From Intrasporangiaceae bacterium URHB0013 (GTDB taxonomy: Bacteria > Actinomycetota > Actinomycetes > Actinomycetales > Dermatophilaceae): 64,000 nucleotides of DNA. Both the position numbers and the translations under genes were made by a program. The stretch is taken from assembly GCA_000620545.1 (NCBI GenBank), contig JIBA01000014.1:248001-312000 (forward strand), in the 5' to 3' direction. The notes below the pieces were generated by a model that worked only from the letters and a program-made list of their open reading frames with translations, had not been told where the DNA came from and did no database searches. Of this stretch, positions 27,267-35,880 are shown piece by piece (within the stretch, counting starts at the first letter, position 1; every line of letters begins with the position of its first letter).

Positions 27267-27755
27267 TCAGCCCAGGCGCTCGGTCAGGGCGGCCAGGACC
27301 GTGTCGGGAACGAGACCGCTGACGTCGCCGCCGTAGCGCGCGACCTCCTTGATGAGCGAGCTCGAGATGTGCTGCAGCGTGGGGTCGGCGGCGATGAAGA
27401 GGGTCTCGACGCCGGTGAGGTGGTGGTTCATGTGTGCCATCGGGAGCTCGTAGGCGAAGTCGGTGCCGCCTCGCAGCCCCTTGACCATCGTCGCGGCGCC
27501 GACCTCGCGGCATACCTCGACGACGAGGGTCTCGGCCCAGGCGCCGATGCGGACGTTGGGCAGGTGTCCCACGGACTGCTCGATGAGCGCAGTGCGCTCC
27601 TCGACGCTGAACGCGCCGTGCTTGCTCGGGTTGTGCAGGATCGCGACGACGACCTCGTCGAACAGCCTGCTCGCCCGGGTCACCACGTCGACGTGACCGT
27701 TGGTGATCGGGTCGTAGGAGCCGGGGCAGACACAGCGGCGCACTTCGCTCGTCAC
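27267..27755 (-). CDS. coaD: Phosphopantetheine adenylyltransferase
   Basis: Penultimate step of coenzyme A synthesis: 4'-phosphopantetheine plus ATP to dephospho-CoA. The 162-residue protein shows GSYDPITNGHVD (T/HxGH nucleotidyltransferase motif), GLRGGTDFAYELPMAHMN and ISSSLIKEVARYGGDVSGLVP, all diagnostic. GTG 27755 lies six bases after TAGGTT (leaderless). It sits downstream of rsmD, the usual order. Confidence 0.98.
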   Translation of the reverse strand: MTSEVRRCVCPGSYDPITNGHVDVVTRASRLFDEVVVAILHNPSKHGAFSVEERTALIEQSVGHLPNVRIGAWAETLVVEVCREVGAATMVKGLRGGTDFAYELPMAHMNHHLTGVETLFIAADPTLQHISSSLIKEVARYGGDVSGLVPDTVLAALTERLG

Positions 27756-27761
27756 GCGCCC

Positions 27762-27767
27762 AACCTA
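27762..27767 (-). promoter_or_regulatory. -10 element (TAGGTT) of coaD
   Basis: TAGGTT is six bases before GTG 27755. The surrounding AACCTACCGT is symmetrical (TACCGT on the plus strand), but no plus-strand gene starts nearby. coaD may also be read from rsmD, whose stop is 28 bases before this element. Confidence 0.45.
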
Positions 27768-27795
27768 CCGTCGCCGCGGACACGTCGCGGGGACC

Positions 27796-28377
27796 TCACG
27801 CGACGACCTCGCTCGGGGGCGGCTCGGCGAACCACATGGCAGTCTCGCCGTAGCGCTTCTCCCCCGACAGCTCGAGCCCCTCGGGCCACGAGGGCTGCGG
27901 TGAGCGGCTGGAGCGCTCGACGACGACGAAGGCGTCCGGTGCGAGCCACTGGTGCTCGACGAGCGCAGCGAGCACTGCCGCGAGGGCGTCCTCCGACACG
28001 TCATAGGGCGGGTCGACGAGCACGAGGTCCATGCGTACGCCCGCGGGCGGCCCGGCGGCGAGCGCGCGCTCCACCGTGTCGGCGACCACCTGCACGCCCG
28101 GGTGTCCGATGACGTCGACGTTGGCGCGGATGACCTTCGCGGCCAACCGGTGGGACTCGACGAGGAGCACCCGGGCGGCGCCCCGGCTCGCGGCCTCGAG
28201 GCCGAGGGCACCGGACCCCGCATAGAGATCGAGCACGGACGCACCCTCGAGCAGTCCGCGGTGCTCGAGCCGGCTGAAGAGCGCCTCACGCACCCGGTCG
28301 GAGGTGGGCCGGGTCGAGGACCCGGGCGGCGTCTGGAGGCGCCGCCCGCCGGCCGTGCCACTGATGATGCGCGTCAT
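27796..28377 (-). CDS. rsmD: 16S rRNA (guanine966-N2)-methyltransferase
   Basis: S-adenosylmethionine-dependent methylation of G966 in 16S rRNA. The 193-residue protein starts MTRIISGTAGGRRL, then DRVREALFSRL, the SAM motif VLDLYAGSGALGLEAASRGA and the catalytic DPPYD. ATG 28377 is one base past the recG stop. Longer frames exist upstream inside recG but are not supported. Confidence 0.96.
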   Translation of the reverse strand: MTRIISGTAGGRRLQTPPGSSTRPTSDRVREALFSRLEHRGLLEGASVLDLYAGSGALGLEAASRGAARVLLVESHRLAAKVIRANVDVIGHPGVQVVADTVERALAAGPPAGVRMDLVLVDPPYDVSEDALAAVLAALVEHQWLAPDAFVVVERSSRSPQPSWPEGLELSGEKRYGETAMWFAEPPPSEVVA

Positions 28378-28378
28378 G

Positions 28379-30652
28379 TCATCCCCGCTCGAGCCACACG
28401 GCCTGCTCCTCGTCGAGGCGCATCGCGACGGCGGCCGCGAGCGCCGGATGGTCTCGCAGCCCGGGGTCGGCGTCGACGACCGCGAACGCGTCCTCACGGG
28501 CGTCGGCGATGATCTGCTCGTCCTCGAGTCGCCCGAGACGCAGGTGACGGACGGAGTTGCCACGGCCGCTCTGACGGGCTCCCAGCACGTCGCCCTCGCG
28601 GCGCAGCAGCAGGTCCGCCCGCGCCAGCTCGAAGCCGTCGGTCGTCGCGGCGACCTGGTCGAGGCGTTGGGCCGCCCGCTCCCCCGCGCCCTGCGTCATG
28701 AGCAGGCAGAGGCCGGGCACCGCGCCACGGCCGACCCGGCCGCGCAGCTGGTGCAGCTGTGAGATGCCGAAACGGTCGGCATCGACGATGACCATGACCG
28801 AGGCGTTGGCCACGTCGACGCCGACCTCGATGACCGTCGTGGCGACGAGGACGTCGATCTCGCCGTCCGAGAAGGCACGCATCGTGGCGTCCTTGACCTC
28901 GGGGTCGAGCCGGCCGTGCAGCACGCCGATGCGCACGCCGTCGAGCGCGGGGTGGGCGCGCAGGGTGCTGAGCATCGCGTAGACGCCGGTGAGCTCACGT
29001 CCGGCGCCGTCGTCCTCGCCTTCCGCATCGCCCTCCCCGTCGCCGCCGGCCCAGTGCGCGTCCCAGCCCGCGTCCTCGTCGGAGGTGTCGCGCGACGCCG
29101 CGGAGGCACCCCCCGCGGGGGCGGCGTCGTCGTCGACGTCGCCGATGCGCGGGCACACGACGTAGGCCTGGTGGCCGTTGGCGACCTCTTCGGCCACGCG
29201 CTGCCAGGTGCGGTCGACCCAGCCGGGCCTGTCGGCGTCGACGACGTGGGTCGTGATGGGCGAACGCCCGCGGGGCAGCTCACGCAGCGTCGAGGTCTCC
29301 ATGTCTCCGAAGACGGTCATCGCGACGGTGCGCGGGATCGGGGTGGCGGTCATGACCAGCACATGGGGTGGACGAATCCCCTTCTCGCGCAGGGCATCAC
29401 GCTGCTCGACACCGAACCGGTGCTGCTCGTCCACCACGACGAGGGCGAGATCTGCGAACTGGACGTGCTTCTGGATGAGCGCATGCGTGCCGACGACGAT
29501 GCCCGCCTCGCCGGAGGCCGCATCGAGCAGGGAGCGCCGGCGGGTGCGGGCGTTCTGGCTCCCGGTGAGCAGCGCCACCGTGGTGCCGAACTCCGAGCCA
29601 CCGAGCCTCCCGCCCTGCCCGAGCTCGCCGAGCATCGTGGTGATCGACCGGTGGTGCTGGGCGGCGAGGACCTCGGTGGGGGCGAGCAGGGCCGCCTGTC
29701 CGCCCGCGTCGATGGCGGCGAGCATGGCCCGCAGGGCGACGACCGTCTTTCCCGAGCCGACCTCCCCCTGCAGGAGCCGGTGCATCGGGCGGTCGGACGC
29801 GAGCTCGGTGGTGAGCACCTCGCCGATCTCGCGCTGGCCCGCCGTGAGCTCGAAGGGCAGGCGTGCGTCGAAGGCCGCGAGGAGACCGCCCGGACGCGGC
29901 GGTCGTGGCGTCGCGAGCTCCGACTCCGCCGCCTTGCGACGCTGGGCGAGGATCGTCTGGAGGACGAAGGCCTCGTCGTACTTGAGCCGGTCGAGCCCGC
30001 GGGCCGGTTGGTCGTCGACCGCCGGCCGGTGGACGAGCTCGAGCGCGACGGCACGGTCGACGAGACCCCGCGCGGCGCGTACGTCGTCGGGGACCGGCTC
30101 GCGGATGCGGTCGACGGAGTCGAGCGCGGTGTGGACGAGCTTGCGCAGTCGCAGCGAGTTGATCTTGCCCGTCGTGGAGTAGACCGGTACGCGGTGCGTC
30201 CGGTACCACTCGACGGCCGCCTCGCCCTGCTCGTCGTCGTCGAAGAGCTCGTACTCGGGGTGGGTCAGCTGGAGCCGGTGACCGTAGGCGCCGATCTGGC
30301 CGACGAAGAAGCCGCGCACGCCCGGCCTGAGCTTGCCCTCGTGGCCGTAGGCACTGAAGAAGGTGACGTCGAGCTCGTTGCCGAGGTCGTCACCGATGAC
30401 GACGGTCAGCATCTTGCCGCGCCGGTTGCGCATGGCCCGCGACGTGGCCTTCTTCACCTCCGCGACGACGAGGACGTCCTCACCGACGTGGAGCGAGGAG
30501 AGGTCGGTGAGCTGTCCGGGGCGGACGTAACGCCGCGGCACGAACTCGAAGAGGTCGGCGACGCTCAGCAGTCCCTTCGTCCGGGCCAGCTGCTCGGCCT
30601 CGTTCTTCTTGACGAGCTTGCTCAGCGGCGAGTCCTCCGTCAGCACCGGCAC
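28379..30652 (-). CDS. recG: ATP-dependent DNA helicase RecG
   Basis: Branch-migrating helicase that remodels stalled forks and R-loops. The 757-residue protein has an N-terminal wedge/OB domain (LHVGEDVLVVAEVKK), Walker A GEVGSGKTVVALRAM, the DEQH box and motif VI HQLRGRVGRG. An acidic Gly/Ala-rich insert (about residues 505-550 in the second helicase lobe) is extra. GTG 30652 lies one base after the stop of the DAK2 gene. Operon with DAK2 protein and rsmD. Confidence 0.97.
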   Translation of the reverse strand: MPVLTEDSPLSKLVKKNEAEQLARTKGLLSVADLFEFVPRRYVRPGQLTDLSSLHVGEDVLVVAEVKKATSRAMRNRRGKMLTVVIGDDLGNELDVTFFSAYGHEGKLRPGVRGFFVGQIGAYGHRLQLTHPEYELFDDDEQGEAAVEWYRTHRVPVYSTTGKINSLRLRKLVHTALDSVDRIREPVPDDVRAARGLVDRAVALELVHRPAVDDQPARGLDRLKYDEAFVLQTILAQRRKAAESELATPRPPRPGGLLAAFDARLPFELTAGQREIGEVLTTELASDRPMHRLLQGEVGSGKTVVALRAMLAAIDAGGQAALLAPTEVLAAQHHRSITTMLGELGQGGRLGGSEFGTTVALLTGSQNARTRRRSLLDAASGEAGIVVGTHALIQKHVQFADLALVVVDEQHRFGVEQRDALREKGIRPPHVLVMTATPIPRTVAMTVFGDMETSTLRELPRGRSPITTHVVDADRPGWVDRTWQRVAEEVANGHQAYVVCPRIGDVDDDAAPAGGASAASRDTSDEDAGWDAHWAGGDGEGDAEGEDDGAGRELTGVYAMLSTLRAHPALDGVRIGVLHGRLDPEVKDATMRAFSDGEIDVLVATTVIEVGVDVANASVMVIVDADRFGISQLHQLRGRVGRGAVPGLCLLMTQGAGERAAQRLDQVAATTDGFELARADLLLRREGDVLGARQSGRGNSVRHLRLGRLEDEQIIADAREDAFAVVDADPGLRDHPALAAAVAMRLDEEQAVWLERG

Positions 30653-30653
30653 C

Positions 30654-32435
30654 TCACTCCACCCCCAGCAGCACCGGGTAGACCGCCTGTCCGCCGTCGA
30701 TGAGTGACACCTCGATGCCGTGGTGGGCTCTGCGGGCCTCTGCGGTGACCGCCTCGAGCAGGCCGTCGGGAGCGTCGACACCGGCGACGACGGTGACGAG
30801 CTCGCCGCCGCTGGCGAGGAGCCGGTGGACCACCTCGCGGGACACGGTCAGCTGGTCGGAGCCGACGATGACGACGTCGCCGTCCACGACGCCCAGGACG
30901 TCACCGGCCTCGCACGGGCCTCCGCTCGTGAGCGCCGCCCGGTTGGCGACGGTGACGGCGCCGTGCCGGGTCGCCGAGGCCGCGGCCTGCATGGCGAGGA
31001 CGTTGGCCGACGCCGCCGCGGTCGGTTCGAAGACGGCGAGTGCGGCGATGCCCTGCACGGCCGTGCGCACGTGGACGAGGTGCGCCTCGATACCGTCGTC
31101 GGCGACCGCCCGCACGGCGGCCGCCGCGGCCAGGAGCGTGTCGCCGTCGTTGGGCAGCACGACGACGCCCGAGGCGCCGAGCGTGTGCTGCTGGCGGATG
31201 GCGTCGATGAGCCCTCCGGTCGAGGCGCGGCGGCCCGGGCCGGAGCGGACGACGACCGCGCCGGCATCCTCGAACAGTCCCTCGAGCCCGACGCCCGCGG
31301 CGCACGCGACGATCGCCGCACCTCCGGCGGTCGACGTGCCGGCCGCGTCGCCTCGCGGCAACCGCGCCCCGTGGACGTGCTCCTCGGTGAGCCGGGTGAT
31401 CCGCACCCGGTGCGGCCGGCCCGCCTCGATGCCGGCCTCGACGGCCGCGCCGGCATCGTCGACGTGGGCATGGACGTTCCACTCGCCGTCACCGCCGACG
31501 ACGAGCACCGAGTCGCCGAGCTCGACGAGCCGGGCGCGCAGCGCGTCCACCGCGGTGTCGTCGGAGTCACGCAGGAGGTACATCACCTCGAACTCCGGGA
31601 TCCGCTCCTGCTCTCCGTCGCCGCCGGGGCGGCCGGCGCGGAACGCCGGGTTCCGCGGGTCGGGCCGGCGCCGGGAACGGCGCTCGGAGGAGTCGGTCCC
31701 CGAGCGGGCTCGCTGGCCGGCGCAGACCCTCTCGAGGCACTCGAGGAGCACGACGAGCCCGGCCCCGCCGGCATCGACGACACCGGCGCGGGCGAGCACC
31801 TCGAGCTGCTCGGGTGTGTGCTCGAGCGCCTCGCGGGAGGCCTCGACGGCCGCCCGCGCGACCGCGTGCACGCTCACGGGGGCATCGCCACCCGAGGTGG
31901 CAGCCGGGTGGGGCGTACCGCCGGCGTGGGTGACGGCATACGGCCCCGGTGACGGGGAGCCGGCCGCCTGAGCAGCCGCCTCGGCCATCGCGCGGGCGAC
32001 GGTGAGGATCGTGCCCTCCTTGGGGTCCGTCACGGCCTGGCGGGCGCGCTGCTCGGCGTGCTGCAGGCCCTCGGCCAGTATCCGGCCGTCGATCTCCACC
32101 GCGCCCGCGCAGCCCTCGGCGAGGCCACGGGCGAGCTGGCTGAGGATGACGCCCGAGTTGCCACGGGCGGTCCAGAGCAGGTGCCGGGCGAAGACCGCGA
32201 GCAGGGCGTCGGCCGTCGTGACGTCGGCGGTCGCCAGCGTGCGCTCGACGGCGCCGTCGAAGGTGAGGTAGAGGTTCGTGCCCGTGTCGCCGTCGGGGAC
32301 GGGAAAGACGTTGAGGGCGTCGATCTCGGCACGGCGGGCTGCGAAGAGCGAGCGCGTCAGGACGGCCCAGCGGCGGACCGCGACGAGGTCGAGCAGGGTG
32401 AGCGGCCCGTCGGGCGGCGGCGCTGCGCCGGGCAT
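30654..32435 (-). CDS. DAK2/DegV-type protein, FakA-like
   Basis: Protein of 593 residues. The N-terminal DhaL/DAK2 domain carries NVFPVPDGDTGTNLYLT (metal-binding Asp residues) and ARGNSGVILSQLARG; a Ser/Arg-rich linker near 255-280 leads to a middle domain and a C-terminal DegV-like domain. This layout matches FakA, the ATP-binding subunit of fatty acid kinase that works with a FakB lipid-binding partner, which is not in the window. ATG 32435 has AGGAGG at good spacing. The order DAK2-recG is conserved in Actinobacteria. Confidence 0.92.
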   Translation of the reverse strand: MPGAAPPPDGPLTLLDLVAVRRWAVLTRSLFAARRAEIDALNVFPVPDGDTGTNLYLTFDGAVERTLATADVTTADALLAVFARHLLWTARGNSGVILSQLARGLAEGCAGAVEIDGRILAEGLQHAEQRARQAVTDPKEGTILTVARAMAEAAAQAAGSPSPGPYAVTHAGGTPHPAATSGGDAPVSVHAVARAAVEASREALEHTPEQLEVLARAGVVDAGGAGLVVLLECLERVCAGQRARSGTDSSERRSRRRPDPRNPAFRAGRPGGDGEQERIPEFEVMYLLRDSDDTAVDALRARLVELGDSVLVVGGDGEWNVHAHVDDAGAAVEAGIEAGRPHRVRITRLTEEHVHGARLPRGDAAGTSTAGGAAIVACAAGVGLEGLFEDAGAVVVRSGPGRRASTGGLIDAIRQQHTLGASGVVVLPNDGDTLLAAAAAVRAVADDGIEAHLVHVRTAVQGIAALAVFEPTAAASANVLAMQAAASATRHGAVTVANRAALTSGGPCEAGDVLGVVDGDVVIVGSDQLTVSREVVHRLLASGGELVTVVAGVDAPDGLLEAVTAEARRAHHGIEVSLIDGGQAVYPVLLGVE

Positions 32436-32594
32436 CGGACCTCCTGCTCGTCGTGCTGTCCATCGGCCTGGGATCGGGCTCGCCGATGCTCGGCAGGCTA
32501 GCGCCTCGTCCAGACGGTCGCATGCACCGCTCCTACCCCGGCCCGGCGTCCGACAACTCTCGTGGGTGGAGGCCCCTCGGACACCCGGGACGGT

Positions 32595-32600
32595 TACCTT
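32595..32600 (+). promoter_or_regulatory. -10 element (TACCTT) of the fructosamine kinase gene
   Basis: TACCTT is followed by seven bases and ATG 32608: leaderless layout. Confidence 0.55.
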
Positions 32601-32607
32601 GGGCGAG

Positions 32608-33381
32608 ATGTCGACCGCCTCCGCCCACCACCGCAAGTCGTGGGCAGCTGCCCCCGCCGGCTTCTACGAGGCCGAGGCGGCCGGCCTGCGCTGGCTCGGC
32701 GAAGCGCAGCCGCACGGTGGCGCCCGGGTCGTCGAGGTCCGTGGCGTCGGCGCCGACCACATCGACCTGGCCCGCCTGCATCCTGCCCGTCCCACGGCCG
32801 ACGCGGCCGAGGCACTGGGACGGGAGCTGGCCGTGACGCACGGCATGGGAGCCCCGGCGTTCGGCTCTCCCCCGGCCGGCTGGGCCGGGGACGCCTGGAT
32901 CGGACGGCAGCAGCAGAGCAACGAGCCGACCGCGACGTGGGGTCTGTTCTACGCAGAGCAGCGGGTGCGTCCCTTCGTGCGCAGGGCCCTCGACCGCGGA
33001 CACCTCGACGCGTCCGGGGCCGGCGTCGTCGACCGCGTCTGCGACCGCCTGGCGTCCGGCGACTTCGACGACGCACGGCCACCGGCCCGCATCCACGGCG
33101 ACCTGTGGTCGGGCAACGTCGTGTTCACCGCTGACGGCGCCGTTCTCATCGACCCTGCGGCGCACGGCGGACACGGCCTCACCGACCTCGCGATGCTGGC
33201 CCTCTTCGGGTGCCCGGGGCTCGGCCGCATCAGCGCCGCCTACGAGGAGGCCGCCGGGCTCGCCCCGGGGTGGCGCGAGCTCGTCGAGCTGCACCAGCTG
33301 CACCCCCTTGCCGTGCACGCCTCGTCGCACGGACCGGCGTATGCCGTCCAGCTCGTCGAGGCGTCCCGCACCTTCGCGTGA
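32608..33381 (+). CDS. Fructosamine kinase family protein
   Basis: Predicted small-molecule kinase of 257 residues that phosphorylates protein- or amino-acid-bound fructosamines for deglycation. The fold is aminoglycoside phosphotransferase-like: catalytic loop [14 protein letters not shown] and metal-binding [19 protein letters not shown], with Trp/Gly-rich [19 protein letters not shown] diagnostic of the FN3K family. The N-terminal Lys-loop is poorly conserved and the usual Gly-rich loop looks shortened, since the length is below the usual 280-300. Monocistronic, divergent from the DAK2-recG operon. Confidence 0.9.
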   Translation: MSTASAHHRKSWAAAPAGFYEAEAAGLRWLGEAQPHGGARVVEVRGVGADHIDLARLHPARPTADAAEALGRELAVTHGMGAPAFGSPPAGWAGDAWIGRQQQSNEPTATWGLFYAEQRVRPFVRRALDRGHLDASGAGVVDRVCDRLASGDFDDARPPARIHGDLWSGNVVFTADGAVLIDPAAHGGHGLTDLAMLALFGCPGLGRISAAYEEAAGLAPGWRELVELHQLHPLAVHASSHGPAYAVQLVEASRTFA

Positions 33382-33410
33382 GGTGTGCTCGGCGAGGCGG
33401 TCCGGCCGTT

Positions 33411-33440
33411 TTGTCGTCCGAGCAGCTCGTCGGCTACTCT
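33411..33440 (+). promoter_or_regulatory. Promoter of rpmB
   Basis: TTGTCG (33411-33416), an 18-base spacer and TACTCT (33435-33440) form a housekeeping-type promoter, giving a leader of about 105 bases before rpmB. Confidence 0.5.
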
Positions 33441-33550
33441 TTACCGGTTCCCCCCGTGCACTGCGGGGTGACGCGCGCCCTCGTGTGCGTCGGCCCCGAT
33501 CCGGTGGTGGAGCGCAGCACTTCGTCAACATCGAATTTCAGGAGATACCC

Positions 33551-33739
33551 GTGGCTGCCAACTGCGACGTCTGCGGCAAGGGACCGAGCTTCGGTCACAA
33601 CATCTCGCACTCGCACCGCCGCACCAAGCGCCGCTGGAACCCCAACATCCAGCGCGTTCGGACGCTGGTGGACGGTGTGACGCCGAAGCGACTCAACGTC
33701 TGCACCTCCTGCCTCAAGGCGGGCAAGGTCGTTCGCTGA
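33551..33739 (+). CDS. rpmB: 50S ribosomal protein L28
   Basis: Ribosomal protein of 62 residues. [30 protein letters not shown] and the second Cys pair [10 protein letters not shown] give the zinc-binding (C+) form. GTG 33551 follows AGGAGA. The frame is open further upstream into the promoter region, but only this start gives the canonical protein. Ends at a clear terminator. Confidence 0.98.
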   Translation: MAANCDVCGKGPSFGHNISHSHRRTKRRWNPNIQRVRTLVDGVTPKRLNVCTSCLKAGKVVR

Positions 33740-33758
33740 ACGTCCCTCACCAACGCTG

Positions 33759-33786
33759 AAGGCCGGTCCCCTCTGGGGCCGGCCTT
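33759..33786 (+). terminator. rpmB terminator
   Basis: AAGGCCGGTCCC and GGGGCCGGCCTT (one mismatch) with loop CTCT, followed by CTTC, 20 bases past the rpmB stop. It also faces the thiL 3' end. Confidence 0.85.
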
Positions 33787-33846
33787 CTTCGTGCCCGCGG
33801 CACGCGCGACCCACCGTCGGAGCGATGCCCGGACCGGGCTCGGCGG

Positions 33847-34848
33847 TCAGGTGGCGCGGAAGTGGTCCCAACCCGTGTGGGTCACGACGTGGCCGTCGAC
33901 GAGGATGCCGGCGGACTCGCCCTCCCCCGGCTCGCGAACCGACCCGATGGCGCGCCACCCGTCGGGGTGGGCGCCGGCCGGGAAGGTCGCGAGCAACGAG
34001 TGCTCCTCGCCGCCGGCGAGCACGCAGTCGAGGGCTGCCTCGGCCCCCAGCGCGTCGGTGAGGGCGTCGACGTCGGCGGCGAGCGCCTGCGGGTCGAGGT
34101 CGATGACGACGTGGCTGGCACGGGCGATCCGTCCGCCGTCACGCAGCAGTCCGTCACTGAGGTCGAGCATCGCCGTGGCCCCGGCGACCGCTGCGGCCGG
34201 CCCTGCCTCGAGCGGCGGCTCGGGACGGCGCTGACGGGCGACCGCGACCGGGTGCCGGCCGACGGCGTCGGCCCGGAGCAGCCTGAGGCCGGCGTCGGCC
34301 AGGCCGAGCGAGCCTCGCACCGCAAGGACGTCGCCGGCCCGCGCGCCGGAACGGAGCACCGGCTCGCCGTCGAGGCGGCCGAGCGCCGTGACCGACACCA
34401 TGACGACCCCGGCCGGCGCGGACGAGAGGTCTCCGCCGAGCACGGCCACGCCGGCCGCGGCACACGCCTCGGCCAGGCCGCGCACGTGGTCGAGAACCCA
34501 CTCGATCGACAGGTCGGGGTCGGCGACGAGGGTGACGAGGACCCCGGTGGGCCGCCCGCCCATGGCTGCGACGTCGGCGAGGTTCTGCGCCACGACCTTG
34601 TGCCCGATGTCGGCTCCCGAGGACCACGCGTCGAGCCAGTCACGACCGAGGACGACGGTGTCGGTGGTGGCGATCGTGCGCTCGGACGTCCGCAGCACAG
34701 CCGCATCGTCGCCCGGCGGCACCACCAGCTCGTCGGTGCCCGGGAAGGCCGGAAGGATGCGTCCGAGCAGCTCGTCCTCGTCGAGGGAACGCAGCGGTGT
34801 CCCGCCCGTCATCATCGGCCCGCGCTGGAGCCGCTGCCCGTTCGGCAC
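33847..34848 (-). CDS. thiL: Thiamine-monophosphate kinase
   Basis: Phosphorylates thiamine monophosphate to thiamine diphosphate. The 333-residue protein shows VPPGDDAAVL, TDTVVLGRDWLD, GHKVVAQNLADVAAMGG, VLGGDLSSAP and LDLSDGLLRDGGRIA, the metal and nucleotide motifs of the ThiL/PurM fold. Start uncertain: GTG 34848 has AAAGGA ten bases upstream and lies downstream of the predicted transcription start, so it is preferred; ATG 34815 is the alternative, and ATG 34914 lies too close to the -10. No TPP riboswitch is seen. Confidence 0.94.
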   Translation of the reverse strand: MPNGQRLQRGPMMTGGTPLRSLDEDELLGRILPAFPGTDELVVPPGDDAAVLRTSERTIATTDTVVLGRDWLDAWSSGADIGHKVVAQNLADVAAMGGRPTGVLVTLVADPDLSIEWVLDHVRGLAEACAAAGVAVLGGDLSSAPAGVVMVSVTALGRLDGEPVLRSGARAGDVLAVRGSLGLADAGLRLLRADAVGRHPVAVARQRRPEPPLEAGPAAAVAGATAMLDLSDGLLRDGGRIARASHVVIDLDPQALAADVDALTDALGAEAALDCVLAGGEEHSLLATFPAGAHPDGWRAIGSVREPGEGESAGILVDGHVVTHTGWDHFRAT

Positions 34849-34917
34849 GGATGACACATCCTTTCGGTGGACGGCCCGGTCACGGCCCGGTTTCCATGGG
34901 ACGTGGGGCCCCATGGC

Positions 34918-34927
34918 AAGGTAGCGT
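34918..34927. promoter_or_regulatory. Symmetrical bidirectional -10 between thiL and the Lrp-like gene
   Basis: AAGGTAGCGT holds TACCTT for thiL (34923-34918) and TAGCGT for the plus-strand gene (34922-34927), sharing the central TA, exactly as at 21191-21200. Here both transcripts would have leaders of about 65-100 bases. An inverted repeat CCATGGG/CCCATGG (34894-34916) lies just on the thiL side and may be an operator. Confidence 0.5.
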
Positions 34928-35034
34928 CAGGGCACGGTCGCAGTCACACTGAGGCCCGCCGTTCCGAACGGTCGAGCCGGACCCGCCCGTGTCCCCGACG
35001 ACCGTCCAACGATCGACACACAGTGAGGTGACAC

Positions 35035-35268
35035 GTGGTCCAGGCGTACATCCTGATTCAGACCGAGGTCGGCAAGGCCGCGAGCGTCGCGGAGGCGATC
35101 GCCGGGATCTCGGGCGTGACCCTCGCCGAGGACGTGACGGGTCCCTACGACGTCATCGCCCGCGTGGAGGCCTCCAACGTGGACGATCTCGGCCGTCTCG
35201 TCATCGCCAAGCTCCAGGACGTTCCCGGCATCACCCGGACCCTCACGTGCACGGTCGTCCACGTCTGA
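35035..35268 (+). CDS. Lrp/AsnC ligand-binding (RAM) domain protein
   Basis: A 77-residue stand-alone RAM domain (MVQAYILIQTEVGKA, VTGPYDVIARVEA, ITRTLTCTVVHV) without the helix-turn-helix of full Lrp regulators. Such proteins bind amino acids and form oligomers but cannot bind DNA by themselves. It is a standard neighbour of thiL and DUF3515 in Actinobacteria. GTG 35035 follows AGTGAGG. Ten bases separate it from the DUF3515 gene. Confidence 0.93.
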   Translation: MVQAYILIQTEVGKAASVAEAIAGISGVTLAEDVTGPYDVIARVEASNVDDLGRLVIAKLQDVPGITRTLTCTVVHV

Positions 35269-35278
35269 GGCCGGACTC

Positions 35279-35725
35279 CTGACCCGACACCCGCACCTCA
35301 CGACGGCGGCGCTCATCGGCGCCGCCGTCGTGCTGTCCGCGTGCAGTCGCGCCCCCGAGGTGGCCCTCGCACCCCAGGCGTCGGCGCCGGTGTGCGCCTC
35401 GGCGGTGTGGCCCGCCGACGTCAGTGGCCACGCGCGGGTGCCGACGCGCCCCGACGACGGTTCGGTGGCGGCGTGGGGTGATCCGGCGATCATCGCCCGC
35501 TGCGGCCTCGACCCCCTCGGCCCGACGACCGAGGACTGCGTCACGGTCGACGGCGTCGACTGGGTGGTGCGCCCGCTCACCGACGGGTCGGCCGCGACGA
35601 CCTACGGACGCGACCCTGCGATCGAGGTGCTCGCGCCGGCCGCCTACGGTGCGGTGCCGCTGCTCCTACCGGCTCTGACGGGCGTCGCCAGGTCGCTCCC
35701 CACGAACGGTCGCCACTGCTCGTGA
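35279..35725 (+). CDS. DUF3515 family lipoprotein
   Basis: Actinobacterial protein of unknown function, usually encoded between ddl and thiL. The frame encodes a signal segment (LTTAALIGAAVVLSAC) with lipobox LSAC, then CASAVWPADVSGH and AAWGDPAIIARCGLDPLGPTTEDC, typical of the family. No ATG, GTG or TTG precedes the signal segment at a sensible place; CTG 35279, eight bases after GAGG, is the likely start, giving 148 residues. GTG 35330 would cut the signal peptide. The start is inference. Confidence 0.8.
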   Translation: MTRHPHLTTAALIGAAVVLSACSRAPEVALAPQASAPVCASAVWPADVSGHARVPTRPDDGSVAAWGDPAIIARCGLDPLGPTTEDCVTVDGVDWVVRPLTDGSAATTYGRDPAIEVLAPAAYGAVPLLLPALTGVARSLPTNGRHCS

Positions 35726-35880
35726 CCGACGTGCAGTGTGTCGTCGTGTCGTCCCTCCACCGACGGCCGTTCGCTGCCGGCCGGTCCAGCACGGCAGCGT
35801 CGAGGCGAAGCCCCCTGGTGACGGTCCCCGGTCGTCGGGTCGGACCACGGTGTTCGGCTCGTCATCGGGCCGAGCCGGTC

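Noticed and set aside
34815-35034. A TPP riboswitch upstream of thiL
   Set aside because: No conserved CUGAGA-type core is seen; only a short inverted repeat and promoter elements.
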